The translations under genes were made by a program, and so were the position numbers. Below, piece by piece: positions 52,101-60,741 of a stretch of 64,000 nt of DNA (positions are counted from its first letter, which is position 1; the number at the start of each line of letters is the position of its first letter). Source of the stretch: Dokdonella fugitiva (lineage in GTDB: Bacteria; Pseudomonadota; Gammaproteobacteria; Xanthomonadales; Rhodanobacteraceae); the NCBI RefSeq assembly GCF_004342425.1, contig NZ_SLWQ01000012.1, forward strand, positions 1 through 64,000, written 5' to 3'. The notes under the pieces were generated by a model. It ran no database searches and was not told the DNA's origin. It saw only the letters and a program-made list of their open reading frames with translations.

Positions 52101-53630
52101 CGAGGTCAGCGAGGTGAGGCGCGCGCCGCGGCTCGCGCGCAGCACGCCGTTGACCGCGTCGCGATGCAGGTACGCGCCGCGCGGGCCGTTGCGCGTCGTG
52201 TAGCCCTCGGCGAGCATGCGCAGCACCGCGGTGAACTGCTCGCGCGTGACGCCGGCGAACGGATACGCGTGGCGCACGGTGGCGTAGAGCTTGTCCTCGC
52301 TCCACTCGCGGCTCGCGACCTCGGCGACGACCTGCTGCGCCAGCACGTCGAGCGGCGCCGCCTCGACGTGCAGGGTGTCGAGCTCGCCGCGGCGCACCGC
52401 GTCGAGCAGGGCCGCGCACTCGACCAGCTCGTCGCGCGAGAGCGGGAACAGCCGCCCCTTCGGCGTGCCACCGACCGCATGGCCGGAGCGGCCGACGCGC
52501 TGCAGGAAGGTCGAGATCGCGCGCGGCGTACCGATCTGGCAGACGAGGTCGACGTCGCCGATGTCGATGCCGAGTTCGAGCGAAGCGGTGGCGACGAGCG
52601 CCTTGAGGTCGCCGCGCTTGAGGCGCTGCTCGGCGTCGAAGCGGTGTTCCTTCGACATGCTGCCGTGGTGCGCGGTGACCTTGTCCTTGCCGAGGCTGTC
52701 GCTGAGGTGGCGCGCGAGGCGCTCGGCCATGCGCCGCGTGTTGACGAAGATGAGCGTCGTGCGGTGCGCGCCGATGAGCGCCTCGAGTCGTGCGTGCAGC
52801 TGTCCCCAGACGTCGCCGGACATCACGGCTTCGAGCGGTGCCTCGGGCAGTTCGAGCGCGAGGTCGCGCGCGCGCACGTGGCCCGCGTCGACGATCGTGC
52901 AGGCGATGTCCGTCGCGGGAATGGCCGATGCGCCGTGCGGCGCGGTGCCTGCGTCCGGCGCCACCACGGCCGGCTCGACGCCGGTGAGGAAGCGCGCGAC
53001 TTCGGCAATCGGCTTCTGCGTCGCCGACAGGCCGATGCGCACGAGGCGCCGGCCGCACAACGCATCGAGTCGCTCGAGCGAGAGTGCGAGGTGCGCGCCG
53101 CGCTTGTTCGGCGCGAGCGCATGGATTTCGTCGACGATGACCGTGCGTGTCGTCGACAGCATGCGTCGCCCGGAGGCCGAGCCGAGCAGGATGTAGAGCG
53201 ACTCGGGCGTGGTTACGACGATGTGCGGCGGGCGCTTGCGCATGCGGTCGCGCTCCGCCTGCGGCGTGTCGCCGGTGCGCACCATCGTGCGGATCTCGAC
53301 GTCGGGCAGCCACAGCTGCAGCAGCTCGTCGCGGATGCCGGCGAGCGGTCGTTCCAGGTTGATGCGCACGTCGTTCGACAGTGCCTTCAGCGGCGACACG
53401 TAGACGACCGCGGTCTCGTCCGGCAGGCCACCCTCGACGCCGCGGCGCACGAGGTCGTCGATCGCGGCGAGGAACGCCGCGAGCGTCTTGCCTGAACCGG
53501 TCGGCGCGGCGATCAGCGTGTGCCGGCCCGAGGCGATCGCGGGCCACGCCTCGGCCTGCGCCGGGGTCGGGGCATCGAACGCCCGGCGGAACCAGGCTGA
53601 AACGGCGGGATGGAAGGTATCGAGCGGCAT
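49194..53630 (-). CDS. lhr: large DEAD/DEAH-type helicase Lhr
   Basis: A 1478-residue superfamily 2 helicase. Motif I is APTGSGKT (residues 42-49), motif II DEIH (167-170), motif III SATQ, and motif VI QRVGRSGHAVGG. The helicase core is followed by the Lhr winged-helix and beta-sheet region (GAYLHRDAVNGVL and the FGSRMNRAWGLALRKRF block), then the long C-terminal half. That half is found in Lhr proteins of about 1,400-1,550 residues but missing from the short Lhr-Core form. It unwinds DNA-RNA hybrids and has been linked to DNA repair. The start at 53630 has weak ribosome-binding sequence. No nuclease or ligase gene is adjacent. Confidence 0.9.
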   Translation of the reverse strand: MPLDTFHPAVSAWFRRAFDAPTPAQAEAWPAIASGRHTLIAAPTGSGKTLAAFLAAIDDLVRRGVEGGLPDETAVVYVSPLKALSNDVRINLERPLAGIRDELLQLWLPDVEIRTMVRTGDTPQAERDRMRKRPPHIVVTTPESLYILLGSASGRRMLSTTRTVIVDEIHALAPNKRGAHLALSLERLDALCGRRLVRIGLSATQKPIAEVARFLTGVEPAVVAPDAGTAPHGASAIPATDIACTIVDAGHVRARDLALELPEAPLEAVMSGDVWGQLHARLEALIGAHRTTLIFVNTRRMAERLARHLSDSLGKDKVTAHHGSMSKEHRFDAEQRLKRGDLKALVATASLELGIDIGDVDLVCQIGTPRAISTFLQRVGRSGHAVGGTPKGRLFPLSRDELVECAALLDAVRRGELDTLHVEAAPLDVLAQQVVAEVASREWSEDKLYATVRHAYPFAGVTREQFTAVLRMLAEGYTTRNGPRGAYLHRDAVNGVLRASRGARLTSLTSGGAIPDTADYEVVLEPQATMIGSVHEDFAVESIAGDIFQLGNHAYRVLRVERGRIRVEDAQGAPPTIPFWLGEAPGRSDELSFAVSRLREEVGARLAGADALPGELGESVQQTVDWLVAEVGIGAAAARQIVDYLGSAKIALGVLPTQHTLAMERFFDESGGTQLVIHTPFGSRMNRAWGLALRKRFCRTFNFELQAAATEDAIILSLSTSHSFPLDEVARYLHSNTVRDVLVQALLDAPMFGLRFRWNATTALALPRFQGGSKVPPQLQRMKAEDLLAQVFPDQVACLENIVGERQIPEHPLVDQTLHDCLHEAMDIDALVALLQRLERGDARIVARDLTGPSPLAAEILGARPYAFLDDAPLEERRTQAVGSRRWSSPEHADDLGRLDQDAIDAVREEAWPQARGADELHAALMGVAYVTAAEARANHGWMQWLERLFADRRVTRLSIGTGGDAFAWVPAERLPQFAAVLPGASLDPAIEAPAEYAAVAWTAEDALVEILRARMTALGPVRPTAIATSLGIDRSAVDLALLALERNGFVMQGRYSGEALTPDGEIEWCERHLLARIHRYTVKRLRREIEPVEPRDYMRFLFDWQRVADGTRVSGPDALAGVLAQLEGYEAPASAWEGSILPARVDGYEIAWLDALCQSGRLVWTRLRARKGGSERSGGPVRATPIVLLQRRNLDTWMTLANAANQDAPALSSRAEVVAEHLSRHGASFFDELLSGTRLLHVQLEEALGELVASGLVHSDSYSGLRALLVPSSKRPSTARRRHGRRSALFGIEDAGRWALVRRGATAQGDEAATIEHVARVLLRRYGVVCWRLLAYEAEWLPPWRDLLRAYHRLEARGEIRGGRFIAGIAGEQFAMPEAVAALRAVRQRPLEGRFVCLSGADPLNLTGGLLAGDKVPHVAAARVLYRDGVPVAQRVAGTVSFVGAPAPAEEQAMRAHLLRDRPLRAAAGPADGQEEE

Positions 53631-53935
53631 CGCGGCAGTGTGCACGCGGTCGTCTCGAATCGTGAGACGGACCGGCCCGACTAGGGTGCGGCCGGCGCGC
53701 GGCGAACTCAAGCGCTCCGGGTCCTTCGCGTCCGGCAGCCCTCGATCGAGCCATGACGGGAAAGCCGTGCGAGGTGGGCCGCTTCCGTCGGAATATCGTG
53801 CAGGCGGGCTCAAGCCGCGCGGCGACGGATCGGGCGCCTGCGCGCCTTTGATCCGCCCCGCGCCTGCAGGCGACTGCACGTGATCGTGCCCCGGCCGCGT
53901 GGTCGCGAGGCGGCACGCGCTGCGCGCGTACCGCC
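53631..53935. other. 305-base intergenic region between lhr and mgtA
   Basis: Both flanking genes read leftward. The mgtA-proximal 30 bases are a family B repeat. The rest contains only GC-rich sequence with partial family C-like fragments (GTGCAGGCGGGCTC, about 53799). No open frame of convincing quality and no recognisable promoter was found; lhr should have its promoter here. Confidence 0.4.
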
Positions 53936-53941
53936 CTACAA
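53910..53941. repeat. family B REP hairpin, copy at the mgtA 3' end
   Basis: GGCACGCGC and GCGCGTACC form the hairpin, followed by GCCCTAC. Read on the minus strand, GTAGGGCGGTACGCGC starts with the TAG that is the stop codon of mgtA (53938-53936). The arrangement is the same as for rsuA and yheS. Confidence 0.7.
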
Positions 53942-56632
53942 CAGGCCGAAGCGGCGGATCAACGCCGTCTTCACGACCTGGGCGAGCGCCATGTACGCGG
54001 CGAGGATGAGGGCGAGATACAGCCAATAGGTCGCCGGCAACGCGACGAAGCCGAACTTCGGCGCGAGCGGCGAATACGGCAGCATCGCGCCGATGAGGCA
54101 GATCACGACGCCGGTGGCCGTCAACGCCCGGCTCGCCCTGCTCCGCACGAACGGCAGGCGGCCGGTGCGGATCACGTGCACGACCAGCGTCTGCGACAGC
54201 AGCGACTCGACGAACCAGCCGGTCTGGAACAGCCCCGCCCGCCCCGGTTCATTCGCCCCGAACACGAACCACAGCAGCGCGAACGTCGCGTAGTCGAACA
54301 GCGAGCTGACCGGGCCGATGCACAGCACGAAGCGCGTGATCGCGCGCATGTCCCACTGGCGCGGCCGGGCCAGGTACTCGGGATCGACGTCGTCGGTCGC
54401 GACCGAGGTCTGCGACAAGTCGTAGAGCAGGTTGTTCAGCAGGATCTGCACCGCCGCCATCGGCAGGAACGGCAGGAACGCGCTCGCGCCGAGCACGCTG
54501 AACATGTTGCCGAAGTTGGAACTGGCGGTCATCTTGATGTACTTGAGGATGTTGCCGAACACCTTGCGGCCCTCGAGCAACCCTTCCTCGAGCACCATCA
54601 GGCTCTTCTCGAGCAGGATGATGTCGGCGGCCTCCTTGGCGATGTCGACCGCACTGTCCACCGAGATGCCGACGTCGGCCGCGCGCAGCGCAGGGCCGTC
54701 GTTGATGCCGTCGCCCATGAAGCCGACGACGCGGCCGTCACGGTGCAACGCCTCGATCACGCGCACCTTCTGCGCGGGATCGAGGCGCGCGAACACCTGG
54801 GTGTCACGCGTGGCGATCGCCAGTTCCTCGTCGCCCATCGCCGCGACCTCGGGGCCGACGAGCCAGCGTTCGACGCGCAGGCCGACCTGGCGGCAGACGT
54901 TGCGCGTGACGATGTCGTTGTCGCCGGTGAGCACCTTGACCGCGACGCCGTGGTCGGCGAGCGCGCGGATCGCATCGGCCGCGCTGTCCTTGGGCGGGTC
55001 GAGGAACGCGACGAAGCCGGTCAGCACGAGGCCCGTCTCGTCGGCGAGCGAATACGTGGCCTTCGCCTCGATCTCGCGCATGCCGAGCGCGATGACGCGG
55101 AAGCCGTCGTCGTTCATGTCGCGCGCGACCCGCCGCGCATCGGCGAGGCATGCCTCGTCGGCGGCGACGTCCCCGCTGGCGACTCGCACGCGCGCGCAGA
55201 TCCCGAGCATCTCCGCGACCGCGCCCTTGGCGACGAGGAAATGCCGCCCCGCGCGATCGCGCACGATCACCGACATGCGCCGGCGCGTGAAGTCGAACGG
55301 GACCTCGTCGACGGGGGTGTATTCGCCGAGCAGGCGCCGGCGTGCATCGGCGTCGACGCGCTCGATCACCGCGACGTCGAGCAGGTTGCGCAGGCCGGTC
55401 TGGTGGTGGCTGTTGAGGAATGCGAATTCGAGCACGCGTTCGTCCTCGCCGCCGTGCACGTCGACGTGGCGCTCGAGGATGACCCTGTCCTGGGTCAGCG
55501 TGCCGGTCTTGTCGGTGCACAGCACGTCGATCGCGCCGAAGTTCTGGATCGCGCCGAGGCGCTTTACGACGACGTCCTTCTTCGCCATCTCCATCGCCCC
55601 CTTGGCAAGGTTGATCGTGACGATCATCGGCAGCATCTCGGGCGCGAGACCCACCGACACGGCAACCGCGAACATGAAGGCGTCGAGCCAGGCGCCCTTG
55701 GCGAAGCCGTTGACGAGGAACACGAACGGCACCATCACCGCCATGAAGCGGATCATGAGCCAGGCGAAGCGCTGCACGCCGCGGTCGAAGCTCGTCTGCG
55801 CTCGCTCGCCCGCGATCGATCCGGCGAGTGCGCCGAATGTCGTCCGCGCACCGGTCGCGACGATCACGCCGAGCGCGCTGCCGCTGACGACGTTGCTGCC
55901 CATGAAGCAGAGGTTGCGCGCCTCGAGCGGGGCGGTGGCATCGCGGTCCGCGGCGGCGAACTTCTCGACCGGCATCGACTCGCCGGTCAGCGACGACTGG
56001 TTGACGAACAAGTCCTTCGTCGCGACCAGGCGAAGGTCGGCGGGAATCATGTCGCCCGCGGCGAGGTGGACGACGTCGCCCGGCACGAGCTGATCGATCG
56101 CGACTTCGACCTTCGCGGCCGGCACGCGCACGCCATCGGCACCCGCCGCGGGCCGGCGCCGCACGGTCGCGGTATTGCTGACGAGGCTGCGCAGGCGCTC
56201 GATCGCACGGCTGGTGCGCGTTTCCTGGAAGTACGACAGGAACACCGACATGAACACCATCGCGAGCATGATCAGCGCGCCCATCGCGTCGTCGCCGAGC
56301 CACGACACGACGGCGAGCACGCCGAGCAGCACGTTGAGCGGACGGGTGAAGCAGCGGCGGGCGATTTCGACCAGGAATGGCCGGCGACGCTCCTCGGCGA
56401 GCGCATTCGGGCCGTACTCGGCGCGCCGCGCGGCGGCCTCGCCGGGATCGAGCCCTTCCCCGTCGACGCCCAGGTGTGCGATTGCGGCCGCGGGCTCGAG
56501 GCGCGCGACTTCGATCAACGGGTGCGGCGCGGGTGCTTGGCGATCACGCTCGAATCGCAGCGCGGATGGCAGCGCGGCGGCGACCACCGCGAGCGGCGAC
56601 GTACCGATGAAGCTCGGCAGAAACTTGGACAT
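53936..56632 (-). CDS. mgtA: magnesium-transporting P-type ATPase
   Basis: An 898-residue P3B-type ATPase of MgtA/MgtB kind. Landmarks are the phosphorylation site VLCTDKTGTLTQD, the actuator LVPGDVVHLAAGDMIPADLR with SSLTGESMPVEK, the nucleotide region VAKGAVAEML, and GFMGDGINDGPALRAADVGISVD. The membrane-domain blocks FMFAVAVSVGLAPEMLPMIV and LLNNLLYDLSQT are typical of magnesium pumps and not of calcium or heavy-metal ATPases. It brings Mg2+ into the cytoplasm at low external Mg2+. The start at 56632 has a GGAG site six bases upstream. A 200-base leader contains possible hairpins. Confidence 0.92.
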   Translation of the reverse strand: MSKFLPSFIGTSPLAVVAAALPSALRFERDRQAPAPHPLIEVARLEPAAAIAHLGVDGEGLDPGEAAARRAEYGPNALAEERRRPFLVEIARRCFTRPLNVLLGVLAVVSWLGDDAMGALIMLAMVFMSVFLSYFQETRTSRAIERLRSLVSNTATVRRRPAAGADGVRVPAAKVEVAIDQLVPGDVVHLAAGDMIPADLRLVATKDLFVNQSSLTGESMPVEKFAAADRDATAPLEARNLCFMGSNVVSGSALGVIVATGARTTFGALAGSIAGERAQTSFDRGVQRFAWLMIRFMAVMVPFVFLVNGFAKGAWLDAFMFAVAVSVGLAPEMLPMIVTINLAKGAMEMAKKDVVVKRLGAIQNFGAIDVLCTDKTGTLTQDRVILERHVDVHGGEDERVLEFAFLNSHHQTGLRNLLDVAVIERVDADARRRLLGEYTPVDEVPFDFTRRRMSVIVRDRAGRHFLVAKGAVAEMLGICARVRVASGDVAADEACLADARRVARDMNDDGFRVIALGMREIEAKATYSLADETGLVLTGFVAFLDPPKDSAADAIRALADHGVAVKVLTGDNDIVTRNVCRQVGLRVERWLVGPEVAAMGDEELAIATRDTQVFARLDPAQKVRVIEALHRDGRVVGFMGDGINDGPALRAADVGISVDSAVDIAKEAADIILLEKSLMVLEEGLLEGRKVFGNILKYIKMTASSNFGNMFSVLGASAFLPFLPMAAVQILLNNLLYDLSQTSVATDDVDPEYLARPRQWDMRAITRFVLCIGPVSSLFDYATFALLWFVFGANEPGRAGLFQTGWFVESLLSQTLVVHVIRTGRLPFVRSRASRALTATGVVICLIGAMLPYSPLAPKFGFVALPATYWLYLALILAAYMALAQVVKTALIRRFGLL

Positions 56633-56649
56633 GGGCGACTCCGGAAATC

Positions 56650-56770
56650 GTGGCGGAACGCTGCCGCCACGAGGAATCGCCACATCGCCGACGCGATCGC
56701 GTCAGCGGGCCATCCGCTCCGTGGAGGCAGCGCTGCTTCGTCTGGGGCTACTGCAACTGTCCACGGATGG
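56650..56770 (-). promoter_or_regulatory. candidate structured leader of mgtA
   Basis: Three pairings are visible: GTGGCGG with CCGCCAC (56650-56656 and 56664-56670), close to the ribosome-binding site; a 14-base perfect palindrome GACGCGATCGCGTC (56690-56703); and a longer one joining CCATCCG...TGGA (56770-56760 on the minus strand) with TCCACGG...GGATGG (56725-56710). mgtA leaders of enterobacteria are known riboswitch or attenuator regions, but this sequence does not match the M-box consensus I know. The structure is inferred by eye. Confidence 0.35.
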
Positions 56771-56835
56771 AACCTCGCACGAGGGTGGGCACGCACCGGG
56801 CCGGCGCGTGCGTGCATTGTCGCCGGCCCATGCTT

Positions 56836-57825
56836 TCACGGTGCTTTCAGCGCGTGCAGGCGCTCGATCACGGCCTCGAAGAACGAAGCCGGCAGCTCCG
56901 CGCGCACCGGCACGCACCAGTGCCTGGCGTCGGCGAAGGCGACGCACTTGACCGCGTCCTTCTCGGTCATGAGCACCGGCGCGTCGTCGCCGAAGGCGAG
57001 GTCGGCGGCGGCGAAGGCATGGTGATCGGGGAACGGGTGCGCCACGACGTCGATGCCGTGCGCTCGCAACGCGAGGAAGAAGCGTTCGGGGTTGCCGATT
57101 GCCGCGACCGCGTGCACGCGCTGGCCGGCGAAGGCGTCGAGCGGCCGCGTCAATGCCGCGCGCTGCACCGGCACGGCGACGTCGCCGGCCAGGCGCATCG
57201 GGATCTCGCCGGCCTGCGCGGCGCCACCGTTGCAGACGCGCAGCGGAATCGTATCGAGGCGCGCGAGCGGTTCGCGCAACGGCCCGGCGGGGAGCAGCAA
57301 GCCGTTGCCGAAACGGCGCTGGCCGTCGACGACGCAGATCTCGAGGTCGCGCGCGAGCGCCACGTGCTGCAATCCGTCGTCGGCGATGACGACGTTGACG
57401 CCGCGTTCGATGAGCAGCGCCGCCGCGCGCGCGCGATCGCGCCCGATCGCGACCTCGGCGCCGGTGCGGCGACGGATCACGCACGGCTCGTCGCCGACGC
57501 GGCGCGGATCGGGCAGGTCATCGAGCAGCATGGGGCCCCGCTCGGTGCCGCCGTAGCCGCGGCTGACGACGCCGGGCCGCAAGCCGTGCAGGCGCAGGTT
57601 CTCGGCCAGCGCGATCACGAGCGGCGTCTTGCCGCTGCCGCCCGCGGTAAGGTTGCCGACGACGATGACCGGTGCCGCGACGCGCGCCGCGCGCCGCAGG
57701 CCCAGCCGGTATGGTGCGAGATGCAGCGCGCGCAGGCCGCGGTAGACCGGCACCAGCGCGCGCAACGCGAGCGGCACCGGCGCGCCTTCGTACCAGATCC
57801 GCGCGATGCGGCTCGCCGCGTCCAT
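56836..57825 (-). CDS. lpxK: tetraacyldisaccharide 4'-kinase LpxK
   Basis: A 329-residue inner-membrane-associated kinase that phosphorylates the lipid A precursor at the 4' position. The N-terminal membrane helix (about residues 18-32) is followed by the P-loop VGNLTAGGSGKTPLV (about 57-71). VVSRGYGGTE, VGDEPCVI, VIADDGLQHVALARD and the C-terminal LMTEKDAVKC follow. Gap of two bases to msbA, so cotranscribed. It ends the envelope operon; a family kdsB neighbour common in relatives is not seen here, as mgtA follows. Confidence 0.93.
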   Translation of the reverse strand: MDAASRIARIWYEGAPVPLALRALVPVYRGLRALHLAPYRLGLRRAARVAAPVIVVGNLTAGGSGKTPLVIALAENLRLHGLRPGVVSRGYGGTERGPMLLDDLPDPRRVGDEPCVIRRRTGAEVAIGRDRARAAALLIERGVNVVIADDGLQHVALARDLEICVVDGQRRFGNGLLLPAGPLREPLARLDTIPLRVCNGGAAQAGEIPMRLAGDVAVPVQRAALTRPLDAFAGQRVHAVAAIGNPERFFLALRAHGIDVVAHPFPDHHAFAAADLAFGDDAPVLMTEKDAVKCVAFADARHWCVPVRAELPASFFEAVIERLHALKAP

Positions 57826-57827
57826 CG

Positions 57828-59603
57828 TCAGGCCGCGCCCGGCACGCCGCCCTCGGCGAACTGCATGCGATGCAGCGCGGCGTAATGGCCCTGCCGCGCC
57901 AGCAGCTCCCGGTGCGTGCCCTGTTCGACGATGCGCCCCTGCTCGAGCACGACGATGCGGTCGGCGTGCTCGATCGTGGACAGGCGGTGCGCGATCACGA
58001 GCACGGTGCGCTCCTTCATGAGGCGGCGCAGCGCGTCCTGGATCAGCCGCTCGGACTCGCTGTCGAGCGCGCTGGTCGCCTCGTCGAGGATCAGGATCGG
58101 TGCGTTCTTCAGCAACGCGCGCGCGATCGCGATGCGCTGGCGCTGGCCGCCGGACAGCATCGCGCCGCCCTCGCCGACGCGCGCATGGATGCCGTCGGGC
58201 AACTGGCGGATGAACTCCATCGCGTTGGCCGCTTCCGCCGCGGCGACGATCGCCCCCTCGTCGGCGCCGGCGAGCGCGCCGTAGGCGATGTTGCGCGCGA
58301 TCGTGGTGTCGAACAGCGAGATGCCCTGCCCGACCCAGGCGATGTGCCGGCGCAGGCTCGACAGCGTGTAGTCGCCGACCGGCCGGCCGTCGATGAGCAC
58401 GCTGCCTGCGGTCGGCTCGAGGAAGCGCGGGATCAGGCTGACCAGAGTCGACTTGCCGCTGCCGGAACGCCCGACCAGGGCGGTCACGCTGCCGCGCGTG
58501 CTGCGCAGGTCGATGCCAGCGAGCGCGGGCCGCGCCGCGCCGGGATAGGTCAGGCCGACGCCGCGCAGCTCGATGTCGCCGCGGCACGGCTCCAGTTCGA
58601 CCGTGCCATCGTCGCGCTCGGGCGGCCGGTCGAGCAGCTCGAAGATCTCCTCGGCGGCAGCAAGGCCGCGCTGCACGTTCGACTGCACCGTGGTCAGGCG
58701 CTTGAGCGACGGCAGGATGCCACCCATCGCGAGGATCAGCGCCGTGAACGCGCCGGGCGAGAGCGAGTCGAGCATGCTCGGCCGGGTCGCGAAGAAGATG
58801 ATGAGCGCGAGCGAGATCGCCGCGATCAGCTGCACGAGGGCGCTCGCGAGGCCGTTGGTCGAAGCAACCTTCACGCCGAGCCGGCGCGTCTGTTCGGACA
58901 CTTCGCCGAAGCGCGCCGACTCGTAGGCCTGGCCGCCGAACACCTTGACCTCGCGGTTGGCGCCGACGGCTTCCTCGACCACGCCACTGACGGTGCCGAT
59001 CGAGGCCTGGATGCGCCGGCTGATGCGCCGGTAGCGCCGCCCGACCCAGACCACGAGGGCGCCGACGAGCGGCACCATGACGACCAGGGCGAGGGTCAGC
59101 TTCACGCTCGCATTCAGCATCACCGCGACGTAGAACACCACCGAAAGGCTGTCGACGACGGAGATCTTCAGCGCCTCGGTGCTCGCCTGCGCGACCTGCT
59201 CCGCGCTGTAGGTCACGCGCGCGATCTGGTGCCCCGACGATTCGCCTTCGAAGAACGCCGCCGGCAGGCGCAGGTAGTGGTCGAACACGCGCTGGCGCAA
59301 TTGCTGCACCACGCCGCGGCCGATCCAGGCCATGCCGTAGTCGGTCACGTAGATCGCGACGCTGCGCACGGCGAAGATCGCGATGATGATGATCGGCATC
59401 CAGAAGATGCTCTGCGGATCGCGCTCGACGAACAGGTTGTCGAGCATCGGCTTGATGCTGTGCGCGAACAGGCCCATGCAGGCCGCGTCGACGACCATCG
59501 CGACGACCGCAACCAGCGCGACGAACCAGTACCGCCGCGCGTGGCCGAGCAGCCGCGCGTAGGTGGCCAGGCTCGACCGCTTCGGCGCCGTTGCGGGCGT
59601 CAC
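57828..59603 (-). CDS. msbA: lipid A export ABC transporter MsbA
   Basis: A 591-residue ABC exporter with a fused permease (six membrane helices, about residues 1-310) and an ATPase domain (about 335-585). The latter shows ALVGRSGSGKSTLVSL (Walker A), MLSGGQRQRIAIARALLK (signature) and ILILDEATSALD (Walker B). MsbA flips lipid A-core across the inner membrane. The pairing with lpxK is the normal lipid A arrangement. It overlaps exbD by four bases, so translation is coupled. Confidence 0.92.
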   Translation of the reverse strand: MTPATAPKRSSLATYARLLGHARRYWFVALVAVVAMVVDAACMGLFAHSIKPMLDNLFVERDPQSIFWMPIIIIAIFAVRSVAIYVTDYGMAWIGRGVVQQLRQRVFDHYLRLPAAFFEGESSGHQIARVTYSAEQVAQASTEALKISVVDSLSVVFYVAVMLNASVKLTLALVVMVPLVGALVVWVGRRYRRISRRIQASIGTVSGVVEEAVGANREVKVFGGQAYESARFGEVSEQTRRLGVKVASTNGLASALVQLIAAISLALIIFFATRPSMLDSLSPGAFTALILAMGGILPSLKRLTTVQSNVQRGLAAAEEIFELLDRPPERDDGTVELEPCRGDIELRGVGLTYPGAARPALAGIDLRSTRGSVTALVGRSGSGKSTLVSLIPRFLEPTAGSVLIDGRPVGDYTLSSLRRHIAWVGQGISLFDTTIARNIAYGALAGADEGAIVAAAEAANAMEFIRQLPDGIHARVGEGGAMLSGGQRQRIAIARALLKNAPILILDEATSALDSESERLIQDALRRLMKERTVLVIAHRLSTIEHADRIVVLEQGRIVEQGTHRELLARQGHYAALHRMQFAEGGVPGAA

Positions 59604-60028
59604 TTGCCCGCTGCCGAGGCCTGCGCAATCGCGATCGACAGGCGCGTGAAGCCGAGCTGGCCGAGCGCGTCCATCGCGGTGACGACCGCCTGGTGCGGCG
59701 TCATCGCGTCCGCGCGCAGCACGACCGCGCGCGAGCGGTCGTCGCCGGCAAAGCGCGAGATCGCTTCCTTGAGCGAATCGAGCCCGGGATTGAGCACTTC
59801 GTTGTTGTCGATGTAGTAACGGCCATCGCGGTCGATCAGCACGACGAATGCATCACGCTGCTCGGTCTGCTCGCTCGACTCGGCCTGCGGCAGGCTGACC
59901 TGCATGCGCGAGTTCTGCACGAACGTCGTCGTCAGCACGAAGAACATGAGCAGGGTCAGCAGCACGTCGATGAGCGAGATCACGTTGATCTCGAAATCGT
60001 CCTCGCGGCGGGCGGCGGCGATCCTCAC
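59600..60028 (-). CDS. exbD: ExbD/TolR family biopolymer transport protein
   Basis: A 142-residue protein with a short N-terminal cytoplasmic part, one membrane helix containing the essential Asp (EINVISLIDVLLTLLMFFVL; Asp21), and a periplasmic domain (about residues 45-140). It partners the ExbB-like protein upstream to form a proton-driven motor. ExbD/TolR proteins energise TonB or TolA systems. In Xanthomonadales this pair lies beside msbA-lpxK, so the link to lipid A transport is by position only. Confidence 0.9.
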   Translation of the reverse strand: MRIAAARREDDFEINVISLIDVLLTLLMFFVLTTTFVQNSRMQVSLPQAESSEQTEQRDAFVVLIDRDGRYYIDNNEVLNPGLDSLKEAISRFAGDDRSRAVVLRADAMTPHQAVVTAMDALGQLGFTRLSIAIAQASAAGK

Positions 60029-60038
60029 GTCGGTCGCC

Positions 60039-60707
60039 TCAGCCCGCGGTGGTCACGGTACGCGCTACGCGCACGGCGCCCGCCGGAGCGGCCGCGGGCG
60101 CTTCGACCGTCGCGGTCAGTTCGTCGGTGAGCAGGAACACCTGGCGTTCCATCTCGACCACGAGGCCGGCGACGCGGCTGCGGAAATAGCGGTGGAACGC
60201 GTACGCGGGAATCGCCACGCACAGGCCCGCCGCGGTGCAGACGAGCGCCTCGCCGATGCCGCCCGCCATCTTCAGCGGATCGCCGACACCGCTGACCATC
60301 ACCGCGAAGAACATGCGGATGAGACCGAACACGGTACCGAGCAGGCCGAGCAGCGGCGAGATCAGCGCGATCGTGCCGAGCGTGTTGAGGAAACGTTCGA
60401 GCCGGTGCACGACGTGGCGACCGGTATCCTCGACGCGCTCCTTGATCACCTCGCGCGGGCGGTTGCGCACGGTCAGGGCGGCGGCGAGCAGCTCGCCGAG
60501 CGGGGAATTGGCGCGCAACGCATTCAGGTGCTCCGGGTCGAGCTTGCGCGTGCGCGCCCATTCGCGCACTTCGCTGCCGAGTCCCGGGGGAACGACGGTC
60601 TTGCGGCGCAAGGTCCAGAAGCGTTCGAGGATGATCGCCAGCGCGACCGCGGAACAGATCAGGATCGGCAGCATCGCCCAGCTGCCGGCCATCAGGAGTT
60701 CGAACAC
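60039..60707 (-). CDS. exbB: MotA/TolQ/ExbB family proton channel
   Basis: A 222-residue inner-membrane protein with three membrane helices. The first lies at residues 5-27 (MAGSWAMLPILICSAVALAIIL). The other two lie in the MotA/TolQ/ExbB domain (LNTLGTIALISPLLGLLGTVFGLIRMFF in part, then ALVCTAAGLCVAIPAYAFHRYF in part). The GTG at 60707 has GGAAGG upstream at good spacing; a GTG at 60716 is too close to that site. With ExbD ten bases downstream it forms a motor complex. No tonB gene is seen in the window. Confidence 0.88.
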   Translation of the reverse strand: MFELLMAGSWAMLPILICSAVALAIILERFWTLRRKTVVPPGLGSEVREWARTRKLDPEHLNALRANSPLGELLAAALTVRNRPREVIKERVEDTGRHVVHRLERFLNTLGTIALISPLLGLLGTVFGLIRMFFAVMVSGVGDPLKMAGGIGEALVCTAAGLCVAIPAYAFHRYFRSRVAGLVVEMERQVFLLTDELTATVEAPAAAPAGAVRVARTVTTAG

Positions 60708-60741
60708 GTGTGACACCCTTCCGATAACGTTGCTGCCCGCA

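Noticed and set aside
50394..53495. 1033-residue plus-strand frame opposite lhr
   Set aside because: Shadow of the Lhr gene; composition is rich in Arg, Glu and Val without motifs.
56633..56835. M-box (ykoK) magnesium riboswitch before mgtA
   Set aside because: The conserved M-box core could not be aligned; only generic hairpins are present, so it is listed as a candidate leader instead.
54176..57025. 949-residue plus-strand frame opposite mgtA
   Set aside because: Shadow of MgtA, whose P-type ATPase motifs on the other strand are unambiguous.
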